Part shown: positions 6,291 through 13,585 of the stretch, piece by piece
Layout: each line of letters starts with the position of its first letter
Numbering within the stretch: position 1 is the stretch's first letter
NCBI GenBank assembly: GCA_964561235.1
Contig: CAZLOV010000049.1
Location: 1-14,700, forward strand
Direction of reading: 5' to 3'
Source: JBCBSP01 sp964561235
GTDB lineage: Bacteria > Pseudomonadota > Alphaproteobacteria > Caulobacterales > Maricaulaceae
DNA: 14,700 bases
Translations under genes and position numbers: made by a program
Notes under the pieces: model-generated
What the model saw: the letters and a program-made list of their open reading frames with translations, nothing else
Database searches by the model: none
What the model was told of the DNA's origin: nothing

Positions 6291-7118
6291 ATGGCCGACG
6301 CCGCCGCCAACCAACCGTCCGTCAGCGGTCAGCTGCCGCTCTACAAGAAGCCTGAGCCGCTCAACGCCGGCCAGCACAAGGGCAAGGGGCTGCGCTTCTC
6401 CGACCGCCCGTTCGATTTCCTCGCCGGCACGCACTTCGTGCCCGTCACGCTGGGCGAGTTCGGGTCGTGTTCGGGCCGCTTCCCGGTCATCTTCATCGGC
6501 GAGAACCGCACGCCGGTCGCCTGCATGGGGCTGCGCGCGGGCGAAAACCTCTTCGTCGACGAGGACGGCCGCTTCGAGCCGTGGACCTACCTGCCCGCCT
6601 ATGTGCGCCGCTATCCGTTCGTCTCCGCCGTGCATCCGGATTCGACCGACCGCTTCACGGTCTGCATCGACGCAGGCTCGGAGCTTATCTCCGATCAGCC
6701 CAACGAGCCCTTCTTCAACGAGGCCGGCGAGCCGACGGATTACACCCAGCGCGCGATCGACTTCGTGCGCCGCTTCGAAAGCGACGTGACGGCGACCAAC
6801 ACTTTCGTCGAGGCTGTCAAGGCGCTCGACCTGTTCGATCAGCAGCAGGCGACGTTCCAGCCGCGTGACGCGCAGGGCCAGCCCCAGGGCGAGCCGCAGG
6901 TGATCGCCAGCTACTGGGCCATCTCAGGCGAGAAGCTGCGCGGCCTGCCGGCCGAGAAGCTCGCCGAACTTCGCGACAACACCTATCTCGGCGCGATCTA
7001 TGCCCACATGCTCTCCCTGCCGAACTGGGAGACCCTGATCAGCCGCGCGGCGCGCCGCGCCACATCGGCGGCGGCCGCCAACGGCGCCGCGCCGATCGCG
7101 TCCCCGCCGGAAGCCTGA
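6291..7118 (+). CDS. SapC-family protein
   Basis: The product is 275 residues and matches the SapC family (PF07277) along its length: LPLYKKPEPLNAGQHKGKGL, then FLAGTHFVPVTLGEF, FPVIFIGENRTPVACMGLR, the EDGRFEPWTYLPAYVRRYPF block (about 96-115), and the C-terminal EKLRGLPAEKLAELRDNTYL followed by AHMLSLPNWETL. There is no signal peptide or membrane segment, so it is probably cytosolic. The name comes from a gene near the S-layer protein locus of Campylobacter; biochemical function is not established, and no S-layer gene is visible here. The tail after about residue 253 is Ala-rich and probably disordered. The ATG has a GGGGG ribosome site about 7 nt upstream. A promoter candidate and a downstream terminator make it a single-gene unit. 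Confidence 0.85.
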   Translation: MADAAANQPSVSGQLPLYKKPEPLNAGQHKGKGLRFSDRPFDFLAGTHFVPVTLGEFGSCSGRFPVIFIGENRTPVACMGLRAGENLFVDEDGRFEPWTYLPAYVRRYPFVSAVHPDSTDRFTVCIDAGSELISDQPNEPFFNEAGEPTDYTQRAIDFVRRFESDVTATNTFVEAVKALDLFDQQQATFQPRDAQGQPQGEPQVIASYWAISGEKLRGLPAEKLAELRDNTYLGAIYAHMLSLPNWETLISRAARRATSAAAANGAAPIASPPEA

Positions 7119-7144
7119 TTGCGACCGCAAGGCCGGCTTCCAGG

Positions 7145-7177
7145 ACCGGGCGGGGCTTCCCCGCCCGGTTTTGTTTT
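7145..7177 (+). terminator. Intrinsic terminator of the sapC-family gene
   Basis: An 11-bp perfect stem (ACCGGGCGGGG at 7145-7155 with its complement at 7159-7169), a CTT loop, then TTTTGTTTT (7169-7177). It lies 26 nt after the stop. Confidence 0.9.
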
Positions 7178-7285
7178 GGCGCAAGCCGGTCACAACGGCG
7201 TCAGGGGGCTTTTCGAAACGGCGCGGGTGCGCATATTGCGAGCGATACGCAACAAACCCGTCTTTCAGAACCGAGCCGCTGAACC

Positions 7286-7290
7286 GGAGA
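7286..7290 (+). promoter_or_regulatory. Ribosome binding site fixing the TTG start of scsB
   Basis: GGAGA lies exactly 7 nt upstream of TTG 7298. An in-frame TGA at 7280-7282 closes the frame upstream, and no ATG or GTG falls between it and the signal peptide, so TTG is the only good start. Confidence 0.75.
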
Positions 7291-7297
7291 AACGTAC

Positions 7298-9439
7298 TTG
7301 CGCCTTTGGTCCGCGACGATCGCCGCCCTGATCGCGTTGCTTTTCGCAGCGCCTGCGTCCGCGCAGACGCAGCCCGCCTTCGTCTCCGCGGACCCGATGG
7401 TGGAGGCAAGCCTGGTGAGCGACCGGGTTTCGGTTGCGCCGGGAGAGACATTCTCGCTTGCGCTGCGTCAGGAGATCACGCCCGGATGGCACACCTACTG
7501 GCGCAATCCCGGCGACAGCGGCGAAGCGACGCGACTTGAGCTGACCCTGCCGGAAGGCTGGACGGCGACGGCGCTGGAATGGCCTGCGCCGACGGCCTAC
7601 CCGCTGGGTCCGCTGACGAACTACGGTTACTCCGACCGCGTCACCCTGCCGTTGACCGTATCGGCGCCGGACGGCGCTTCGGGGCCTGTGACGATCGAGG
7701 CCTACGCCAGCTGGCTGGTCTGCGAGGACATCTGCATTCCAGAAGACGCGGCGCTGTCGCTTACGCTGGACGTCGGGGAGAGCCGTCCGGCCCCGGACGG
7801 CGCGGCGCTGATCGCCGATGCGCGGCGGCGTGTGCCGCCCGCCGTCGACGGTCTCGACGCGGGGCTTCTTGTTGAGAACGGCCGTGCGGTTCTGACGGCT
7901 TCGGGCCCGCTTTTCGAAGGCGGTGCGGAAGCTGTGCGCAATCTGGCGTTCTTTCCCTACGAGGCCGGGGTGATCGACCATGCGGCCGCACAGGACGTCG
8001 CGCTCGCCGACGGAGCGATGCGCCTGGAGACGCGCGCCGGTTTCGATGTACGCGACGGGGTGACCAACGCCCATGGCGGGGTCATCACCTTCGAACGGTT
8101 TGAGAACGGCGCCTGGCGCGCGCGCTCGGCCGCCCTCGAGGCGGCGCCCGGCGTCCGGGTGAATGATCTCGCAGCGATCGCCGCGCCATCGGCTGCGGGC
8201 GGCGCGGGGGCGCCAGGTTCGCCGGATCCTGCGCCGGCGCCCGCCTCCATCGGCTTCCTGCAGGCGGCGCTTCTGGCGCTTGCCGGCGGGCTTCTGCTCA
8301 ACCTGATGCCGTGCGTCTTCCCCATTCTTTCGATGAAGGCGCTGACGCTTGTCCAGAAGCGCGGCGCCGACCGGAGCGAGGCGCGTCTGCACGGACTGCT
8401 TTACGGCGCCGGGACGATTGCGACCTTCCTTGCGCTCGGCGGCGGACTGCTCGCCCTGCGCGTGCTTGGTCTCCCGGACCTTTGGGGCTTCCAGCTGCAA
8501 TCTCCCCTGATCATCATCCTTCTTGCCGGCTTGATGTTTCTCATCGGGCTCAACTTCCTCGGCGCGTTCGAGATCGGAACCTCCCTCCAAGGCGTTGGCG
8601 GAAACGTCCAGGGCGGCACCCGCTCCGGCGCATTTCTGACCGGCGTGCTTGCGGTGTTCGTCGCCGCGCCCTGCCTTGCGCCGTTCATGACCGGGGCGCT
8701 GGCCTTCGCCTTCACCCAGCCGCCGCTGGCGTCCCTGACGATATTCGGCTTCCTCGGCGTGGGACTGGCTGCGCCGTTCGTGCTGGTCGCCTTCCAGCCG
8801 GGCCTGCTGAGCGTGCTGCCCAAGCCCGGGCCGTGGATGGAGCGCTTCAAGCAGTTCCTCGCCTTTCCCATGTTCGCCACCGCCATCTGGCTGGTGTGGG
8901 TGCTTTCGGTGCAGACCGGCGCGCAGGGCGTGCTTTTCGCGCTGCTCGCCCTGCTCGCGCTCGCCTTTGGCGTCTGGGCGTTCCGCATGGGCGGGCTGGG
9001 CGGACGCGCAACCGCTGCAGCGGGCGTTGCGGCGAGCCTCGCTGCGGTTCTCATGGTCTCCCGGCTTGAACCGGTCGAGGCGTCCGGCGCCGGCGGCGAG
9101 TGGGAGGACTGGTCGGTTGCGCGCGTCGAGCAGCTCCAGGCGGAGGGCCGGGCGGTCTTTGTGGATTTCACCGCGGCCTGGTGTGTGACCTGTCAGGTGA
9201 ACAAGCTCGGCGCCTTGTCGTCCGAGGGGGTCAGGGCCGCGTTCACAGAGCATGACGTCGCGCTGCTGCGGGCGGACTTCACCAATCGCGACGCTGAAAT
9301 CGCCGCCGAGCTCAACCGCCGCGGATCGGCCGGCGTGCCGCTCTACCTTATGTTTCCCGCCGGCGGCGGGGAGCCCGCCATCCTGCCGCCGCTTCTCACC
9401 GAAGCCATCGTGATCCGTTCCGTTGAAGACGCCGTATAA
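7298..9439 (+). CDS. scsB: ScsB/DsbD-type membrane thiol:disulfide reductase
   Basis: The product is 713 residues, larger than classical DsbD (about 565) and fitting the ScsB type. In order: a signal peptide (cleavage ASA|Q after residue 22); a large periplasmic N-terminal domain (to about 300) with GWHTYWRNPGDSGE and the cysteine pair C142-x3-C146 (WLVCEDICIPE); a multi-pass membrane domain (about 320-600) with LNLMPCVFPILS (C339) and FVAAPCLAPFM (C459), the two cysteines that relay electrons; and a C-terminal thioredoxin domain with the active site AAWCVTCQ (C629, C632). It carries reducing equivalents from cytosolic thioredoxin across the membrane to periplasmic acceptors. It starts with TTG and is followed after 32 nt by a peroxiredoxin-like gene, its likely acceptor. 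Caulobacter ScsB is known to reduce such a peroxiredoxin. Confidence 0.9.
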   Translation: MRLWSATIAALIALLFAAPASAQTQPAFVSADPMVEASLVSDRVSVAPGETFSLALRQEITPGWHTYWRNPGDSGEATRLELTLPEGWTATALEWPAPTAYPLGPLTNYGYSDRVTLPLTVSAPDGASGPVTIEAYASWLVCEDICIPEDAALSLTLDVGESRPAPDGAALIADARRRVPPAVDGLDAGLLVENGRAVLTASGPLFEGGAEAVRNLAFFPYEAGVIDHAAAQDVALADGAMRLETRAGFDVRDGVTNAHGGVITFERFENGAWRARSAALEAAPGVRVNDLAAIAAPSAAGGAGAPGSPDPAPAPASIGFLQAALLALAGGLLLNLMPCVFPILSMKALTLVQKRGADRSEARLHGLLYGAGTIATFLALGGGLLALRVLGLPDLWGFQLQSPLIIILLAGLMFLIGLNFLGAFEIGTSLQGVGGNVQGGTRSGAFLTGVLAVFVAAPCLAPFMTGALAFAFTQPPLASLTIFGFLGVGLAAPFVLVAFQPGLLSVLPKPGPWMERFKQFLAFPMFATAIWLVWVLSVQTGAQGVLFALLALLALAFGVWAFRMGGLGGRATAAAGVAASLAAVLMVSRLEPVEASGAGGEWEDWSVARVEQLQAEGRAVFVDFTAAWCVTCQVNKLGALSSEGVRAAFTEHDVALLRADFTNRDAEIAAELNRRGSAGVPLYLMFPAGGGEPAILPPLLTEAIVIRSVEDAV

Positions 9440-9471
9440 CCGTTAACCGGACTTTTGAAGGGGAGTTTTTG

Positions 9472-10107
9472 ATGATGAACCGTCGTACTCTGTCCCTCAC
9501 AAGCGGCCTGGCCGCGGCGCTTGCGCTCACGCTCGGCGCCATGTTCGCGCCCGATGCGGGCGCCCAGACCCCTGGCGAAGCCGCTCCGGCCTTCACCGGC
9601 GTGTCAGCGGCCGGGGAAAGCGTGTCGCTGTCGGATTTCGCCGGCCGCACGGTGGTGCTGGAATGGACCAATCACGACTGCCCCTATGTCCGGAAGCATT
9701 ATGACGGGCAGAACATGCAGGCGCTCCAGGCCGGCGCCGCCGGTGACGACATCGTCTGGCTTCAGGTCATCTCCTCGGCGCCGGGCGAGCAGGGCCATGT
9801 GTCGCCCGAGCGCGCGCTGCAGCTTAACGAGGAACGCGGTGCAACGCCCGCCCATGTCCTCATCGATGAGGATGGGGTGATCGGCCGCGCCTACGACGCC
9901 CGCACGACCCCGCACATGTATGTCGTCGACCCCGAAGGCGTGCTGCAGTACGCCGGCGCCATCGACGACCAGCCCAGCGCCAATCCGGCAACGCTTGAAG
10001 GCGCTGTGAATTATCTCAGCCTTGCGCTTGAGGCGCTCGATGAAGGCCGCACGCCCGATCCCGCCGAAACCCGCGCCTATGGCTGCTCGGTGAAGTACGC
10101 CGGCTGA
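9472..10107 (+). CDS. Exported peroxiredoxin-like (PRX-like 1) protein, probable ScsB partner
   Basis: From the ATG at 9472 the product is 211 residues with a signal peptide (hydrophobic core about 12-25, cleavage AGA|Q after residue 31), so it acts in the periplasm. The thioredoxin fold carries EWTNHDCPYVRKHYDGQNM with Cys70, and the C-terminus has YGCSVKYAG with Cys205. These two signatures (NHxCPYV and GCSxKY) are typical of the PRX-like 1 family, in which the N-terminal cysteine corresponds to the peroxidatic residue. It probably reduces peroxides in the envelope and is regenerated by ScsB. The ribosome site AAGGGGAG (9458-9465) suits ATG 9472 or 9475; a TTG at 9469 is also in frame. The 32-nt spacing from scsB and a shared terminator indicate one operon. 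Confidence 0.88.
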   Translation: MMNRRTLSLTSGLAAALALTLGAMFAPDAGAQTPGEAAPAFTGVSAAGESVSLSDFAGRTVVLEWTNHDCPYVRKHYDGQNMQALQAGAAGDDIVWLQVISSAPGEQGHVSPERALQLNEERGATPAHVLIDEDGVIGRAYDARTTPHMYVVDPEGVLQYAGAIDDQPSANPATLEGAVNYLSLALEALDEGRTPDPAETRAYGCSVKYAG

Positions 10108-10131
10108 TCACGCCTGCGGGTGGAAAACAAC

Positions 10132-10163
10132 AACCCCGAGCGCAGCCGCGCCCGGGGTTCTTT
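10132..10163 (+). terminator. Intrinsic terminator of the scsB-peroxiredoxin operon
   Basis: A 7-bp outer stem (AACCCCG 10132-10138 with CGGGGTT 10153-10159), one A-C mismatch, a 4-bp GCGC inner stem and an AGCC loop, followed by CTTTC. The T-run is interrupted by C, so efficiency may be moderate. Confidence 0.78.
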
Positions 10164-10207
10164 CATATCCGGCCTCCGGCCCGCTGTCCGGGCCCGGCGC
10201 CGGCGGC

Positions 10208-10236
10208 TTGAACGCGGCGCGCTGTCCGGCTAGTCC
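10208..10236 (+). promoter_or_regulatory. Candidate hisS promoter
   Basis: TTGAACG (10208-10214), 14 nt, then GCTAGTCC (10229-10236) follow the same spacing as the other candidate promoters in this window. Transcription would start near 10243, giving a leader of about 28 nt without a clear Shine-Dalgarno. Confidence 0.42.
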
Positions 10237-10270
10237 CCAGCCTCCGCCTCATGATGCAGCGATCTGAACC

Positions 10271-11734
10271 ATGGCCAAAGCCTTCAAGCCCAAAGCGCGC
10301 CGCCCCCGCGGCTTCGAGGACCGGCGCGGCGACACGCTGCGCGCCGAGCGCGCGCTCGTTGCGGCCGCCGCTGCGGTCTATGAGCGCTGGGGTTTCGAGC
10401 CCCTGGAGACGCCGGCGTTTGAATACGCCGATGCGCTGGGCAAGTTCCTGCCTGACGCGGAGCGCCCGAATGAGGGCGTCTTCGCCATGCTCGACGACGA
10501 CGAGCAGTGGATGGCGCTGCGCTATGACCTGACCGCGCCGCTTGCGCGATTCGCCGCGGAGCATTTCCAGGATCTGGCCAAGCCGTATCGCCGCTACCAG
10601 TTCGGCGAGGTGTTCCGCAACGAGAAGCCCGGACCGGGCCGTTTCCGGCAGTTCGTCCAGTGCGACGCCGACAGCGTCGGCGCCCCCGGCGCGTCGGCGG
10701 ACGCCGAAATGATCGCGCTGGCCGCCGAGGTGATGCGCGCAGCGGGCCTTGCCGATGGCGAGTTCGCGGTGCGTGTGAACGACCGGCGCCTGCTCGACGG
10801 GGTGCTGGAAAGCCTGGGGCAGGCTGCGCCGGAACGGCGCCTGCGCGTGCTGCGCGCGATCGACAAGCTTGACCGGCTGGGCCGCGAAGGCGTCGAACAG
10901 CTGCTTGGCGCCGGCCGCAAGGACGAAAGTGGCGACTTCACGCAGGGCGCCGGGCTTGATCCGGAAGGGATCGCGCGCGTGCTGGACTTTCTTGAAGCCG
11001 GGGGCGGATCGCGCGCCGACGTACTGGCCCGGCTGAAGCCGGTCGTCGGCGACGGTCCCGGCGCCGCCGGGCTCGCCGCGCTTGAAGAAATCGATGCGCT
11101 TCTTTCCGCCATCGGGGTCGGGCCCGAGGCCGCTGTCTTCGATCCGTCCATCGTGCGGGGGCTCGGCTATTACACGGGCCCGGTTTTCGAGGCCGAATTG
11201 CTGGCCGAAGCGCATTACGAGGACGGCCAGCCGATCCGCTTCGGCTCAGTTGGCGGCGGCGGGCGCTATGACGACCTTGTTGCGCGCTTCACCGGCCAGG
11301 CCGTGCCCGCGACGGGCTTTTCCTTCGGCGTCAGCCGGTTCGCCGCAGCGCTGTCGGCGCTTGGGCGGCTGGCGTCGTCGGAGTCGGCGCCGCTGGTGAT
11401 CGTCTGCGCGCTCGATCGTTCGGAAATGCCGGAATATTTTGTCCTGGCGGCGGAGTTCCGCGCCGCGGGCTTCCGCGCAGAGGTCTTTCAGGGCGGCGGC
11501 AATATGGGCAAGCAGCTCAAATACGCCGACCGGCGCGGCGCGGACTATGCCGTGCTGATCGGCGAGGACGAACGCGCCGCCGGGGAGATTTCGGTCAAGG
11601 ACCTCAAGCTCGGCGCCCGGCTTGCCGCCTCGATCGAGGATCGCGATGCGTGGCGCGACCAGCCTCAGCAATTCTCGCTTGCGCGCGCCGGCGCGGCTCA
11701 GGCGCTAAAGGCCCGGTCATCTGTGGCCGGATGA
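10271..11734 (+). CDS. hisS: Histidyl-tRNA synthetase, alphaproteobacterial divergent type
   Basis: The product is 487 residues, longer than the classical bacterial enzyme (about 424). It charges tRNA-His with histidine in the cytosol. Class II signatures are visible: ALRYDLTAPLARF near 79-95, motif 2 around 105-135 (YQFGEVFRNEKPGPGRFRQF then VQCDADS), the histidine-binding GLGYYTGPVFE (from about 298), and motif 3 GFSFGVSR (near 350), followed by an anticodon-binding domain (about 375-460). Motif 2 is unlike E. coli HisRS and nearer the eukaryote-like form (QCD) known from some alphaproteobacteria. An in-frame TGA at 10265-10267, two codons upstream, fixes the ATG at 10271; there is no evident ribosome site. 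It is followed by 157 nt and then a strong terminator. Confidence 0.96.
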   Translation: MAKAFKPKARRPRGFEDRRGDTLRAERALVAAAAAVYERWGFEPLETPAFEYADALGKFLPDAERPNEGVFAMLDDDEQWMALRYDLTAPLARFAAEHFQDLAKPYRRYQFGEVFRNEKPGPGRFRQFVQCDADSVGAPGASADAEMIALAAEVMRAAGLADGEFAVRVNDRRLLDGVLESLGQAAPERRLRVLRAIDKLDRLGREGVEQLLGAGRKDESGDFTQGAGLDPEGIARVLDFLEAGGGSRADVLARLKPVVGDGPGAAGLAALEEIDALLSAIGVGPEAAVFDPSIVRGLGYYTGPVFEAELLAEAHYEDGQPIRFGSVGGGGRYDDLVARFTGQAVPATGFSFGVSRFAAALSALGRLASSESAPLVIVCALDRSEMPEYFVLAAEFRAAGFRAEVFQGGGNMGKQLKYADRRGADYAVLIGEDERAAGEISVKDLKLGARLAASIEDRDAWRDQPQQFSLARAGAAQALKARSSVAG

Positions 11735-11891
11735 TCACAGCATGAGGGCCGAGGCTGGAAGTCGAGCCTGTTGAGGGCCTTGACGACAGAAATGCTTCGG
11801 TCCAACGTGAATTCACGACAGGGCCTGACCGTCTTGTCTCCGAGCGGCGTTTCTGGGGAGGAGCGCCGTTTGATCGACCAACCGACAATTC
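11735..11891 (+). other. Hairpin-flanked non-coding stretch after hisS; 3' UTR or possible small RNA
   Basis: No convincing gene lies here. The stretch holds TTGACG (11780-11785), which resembles a -35 box but has a poor -10 partner at the right spacing; a perfect 12-bp palindrome CGTGAATTCACG (11806-11817); and two similar segments, GAGCGGCGTTTC and GAGCGCCGTTTG, about 20 nt apart (near 11841-11871). It runs directly into a strong terminator. It is either a long hisS 3' UTR or a small RNA of about 100-130 nt. Short open frames here lack a ribosome site and run into the terminator. Confidence 0.35.
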
Positions 11892-11921
11892 GCCCGGCGC
11901 TTTCGCGCCGGGCTTTTTTTT
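11892..11921 (+). terminator. Strong intrinsic terminator downstream of hisS
   Basis: A perfect 9-bp stem (GCCCGGCGC 11892-11900 with GCGCCGGGC 11905-11913), TTTC loop and eight Ts (11914-11921). The T-run overlaps the stop codon of the opposing coiled-coil gene. Read on the minus strand the hairpin has a GAAA loop but no following T-run, so termination is mainly for the plus strand. Confidence 0.93.
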
Positions 11922-12840
11922 ACTCGTTCCCCTCGGCCGCGCCCGCCAGGCGGCCGGCTTCGCGGCTGTTGAGGAAGGCGGTGAGGTCGTCGCCGGTCAG
12001 CTCTTCGCCGTTTCGGAAATAGCGCGTGCGGCCGTCTTCCTGGACGATGCGGATGCGGTCCGTCCCGGCTTCCGGAGCGCGCGTGCGGATGCGGATCTCG
12101 CGGCGCTCGGCTGATTCGCCGAGCAGGTCGGCGTGCTCCTCGCGGAACTCGGCGATCTGCGCCTCCAGCGCAGCCCGCGCCTCAAGCAGGTTGTCGCGCT
12201 CTTCCTCGGTCATGGCGCGTTCGCCGCCGCGATCATCAACCATGCCCGACCGCAGCGCGTCCTCGATTCCCAAAAGCCCGGCCTCCATCCCGGCGAGCCC
12301 GGCGGCGAGGCCAGTGCGCTGCGCCTCGCGTGCGAGGACACGCAATTCGCGCTCGGCGCGGCGGGTTTCATGCGCCGTCTCGCGGGCTTCGCGCGCCGCT
12401 TCCGCGGCGGCTTCGCGGTGAACGCGGATCTCAACATGGCGGCGCGCTTGGCCTTCAGCTTCGGCGAGCGCCTCGCTCAGTTCCTCTCGTGCGCGCTCCA
12501 GCTCGGCCTGGATTTCAGGCATGTCGGCGCGAAGCTCGCCCATCGCTTCATGGAGCGCCTCCATCGCGAGTTCGAATGTCGCCATGTCGGAGCCTTGGAA
12601 GGTTTCGCCGTCGATCTCCAGGTCCAGCTCGATCTCGGCGTCCGCAAGCGCGGAGGCGGCCTGCTCCATCGCACGCCGCACGATGATCTCGATGGCTTCG
12701 CCCTCGTGAATGTCGACCCGCTCTCCGTTCACGATCAACCCGCCGGGGGCCTTGGGCGGTTCCGGGGCGGCGGGCTGCGCAGCGGCGCTTGCTGCAAAGA
12801 GCGCGACGGCGGCGGTGCTGAGAATGAGCGAGCGGGTCAT
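11920..12840 (-). CDS. Exported coiled-coil protein of unknown function
   Basis: From the ATG at 12840 the product is 306 residues. A signal peptide (cleavage AAA|Q after residue 21) is followed by a Pro-rich start and then a long, charged, Ala/Glu/Arg-rich region (about 50-250) with strong helix and coiled-coil character, for example ELERAREELSEALAEAEGQA and AREARETAHETRRAERELRV. An unusual Gly-rich nonpolar patch, GLAAGLAGMEAGLLGIEDAL, sits near 180-200. The end, RIRIVQEDGRTRYFRNGEEL, looks like a small beta domain. I do not recognise the family; the helical part faintly recalls the extracytoplasmic tails of some M56/BlaR1-type proteins, which is only an impression. The chosen ATG has GGGAGGA 7 nt upstream; a frame extension to 12876 lacks this. 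It lies downstream of the DUF6580-like gene (105-nt gap). Confidence 0.72.
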   Translation of the reverse strand: MTRSLILSTAAVALFAASAAAQPAAPEPPKAPGGLIVNGERVDIHEGEAIEIIVRRAMEQAASALADAEIELDLEIDGETFQGSDMATFELAMEALHEAMGELRADMPEIQAELERAREELSEALAEAEGQARRHVEIRVHREAAAEAAREARETAHETRRAERELRVLAREAQRTGLAAGLAGMEAGLLGIEDALRSGMVDDRGGERAMTEEERDNLLEARAALEAQIAEFREEHADLLGESAERREIRIRTRAPEAGTDRIRIVQEDGRTRYFRNGEELTGDDLTAFLNSREAGRLAGAAEGNE

Positions 12841-12945
12841 GTGGCGTCCTCCCTGGGTGATGCTGCAGAGAGGCATGACGCAGGCCGCCTTACATCGAGA
12901 CGTCGCGAAGATTAATTCGCCGACAGGCCCGCGTCGCCGGAAGGG

Positions 12946-13503
12946 TCAGGCCTGCTTGCGCGTTTCCGCCGCCGGAAGGCCGCGCAGGCGCGCATAGCCT
13001 TCCACAAGGCCGAAGAAGGCGGCGGCGTACATCGCGTCCCCGATCAGCGAGCGGCCCAGGAAGGGCAGGCCGTTCACATAGGCCGCCATCAGGCCGCCTG
13101 CGGACTTCGGATACATCGGATCGAGCATCCAAGACGCCGCATTGGTGATCAGGAAGAAGCTCAGCGCGCCCGCGCCGACGCCGCCGGCGACGCGCAGCGC
13201 CGTCTTGCGTTCGAAAAGCAGCGCGCGGCCGATCAGCGCGGAAATTGCAAACCCGCCATAGACGGCGACCATCAGGAGCGGATCATACAGACCCGTCGTC
13301 AGAACCGTGGACAGGAACAGGATCGCCAGGGGCGCAGCGATCGCATAGGCGCGCGGCAGATAGGCGCCTGCAAACAGGCAGAGCGCGCCGACAGGCGCGA
13401 TGTTCCAGGGCCGGGGCCCGAGCTGCAGCGCGAGCGCGATGGCGATCACCGCAAGGATGAGGGCGGCGTAGGTCTTGTCCTGGAAACGGAAGGCGGGGGT
13501 CAT
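12946..13503 (-). CDS. DUF6580-like small integral membrane protein
   Basis: The product is 185 residues with about five hydrophobic segments: near 12-28 (ALILAVIAIALALQLG), 38-50, 54-70 (AIAAPLAILFLSTVLTTG), 77-95 (LLMVAVYGGFAISALIG) and 105-123 (VAGGVGAGALSFFLITNAAS), plus a weaker one near 150-165. Signatures NIAPVGALCLFAGAYLPR and YPKSAGGLMAAYVNGLPFLG match what I recall of the DUF6580 family, described as putative transport proteins; substrate unknown. The compact multi-helix form resembles S-components of ECF transporters, but that is inference. The ATG at 13503 is preceded by AGGGA about 7 nt upstream. It sits between the PagL-like gene (82-nt gap) and the coiled-coil gene on the same strand. 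Confidence 0.75.
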   Translation of the reverse strand: MTPAFRFQDKTYAALILAVIAIALALQLGPRPWNIAPVGALCLFAGAYLPRAYAIAAPLAILFLSTVLTTGLYDPLLMVAVYGGFAISALIGRALLFERKTALRVAGGVGAGALSFFLITNAASWMLDPMYPKSAGGLMAAYVNGLPFLGRSLIGDAMYAAAFFGLVEGYARLRGLPAAETRKQA

Positions 13504-13558
13504 GGGCTGTCCCTGACGGCGTCTGCGAGTTCGCCGTTACCCTAGCGTCTTCGCCGCG

Positions 13559-13585
13559 AAAGAAAACCGGCGCAAACGCCGCGCC
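13559..13585 (-). terminator. Possible weak terminator after the PagL-like gene
   Basis: Minus strand: GGCGC (13585-13581), 7-nt loop, GCGCC (13573-13569), then GGTTTTCTTT. The stem is only 5 bp, so termination may be partial and the DUF6580-like gene could be reached by read-through. A GCTAGGGT box at 13537-13544 (minus strand) could instead give that gene its own promoter, although its -35 is poor. Confidence 0.45.

Noticed and set aside
7236..7252. TTGCG-N7-CGCAA inverted repeat upstream of scsB
   Set aside because: Five-base arms are weak and likely by chance; no promoter elements align with it convincingly.
7265..9253. Minus-strand frame of 662 codons opposite scsB
   Set aside because: Caused by high GC and codon bias of scsB; the translation is Arg/Gly/Gln-rich with no domain, while scsB has all family motifs.
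11771..12022. 83-codon plus-strand frame after hisS
   Set aside because: It has no ribosome site and would be translated through a strong transcription terminator (11892-11921) into the antisense of the coiled-coil gene.
12133..12915. Plus-strand frame of 260 codons opposite the coiled-coil gene
   Set aside because: The minus-strand gene has a signal peptide and a GGGAGGA ribosome site; the plus-strand frame has neither and crosses the intergenic gap.
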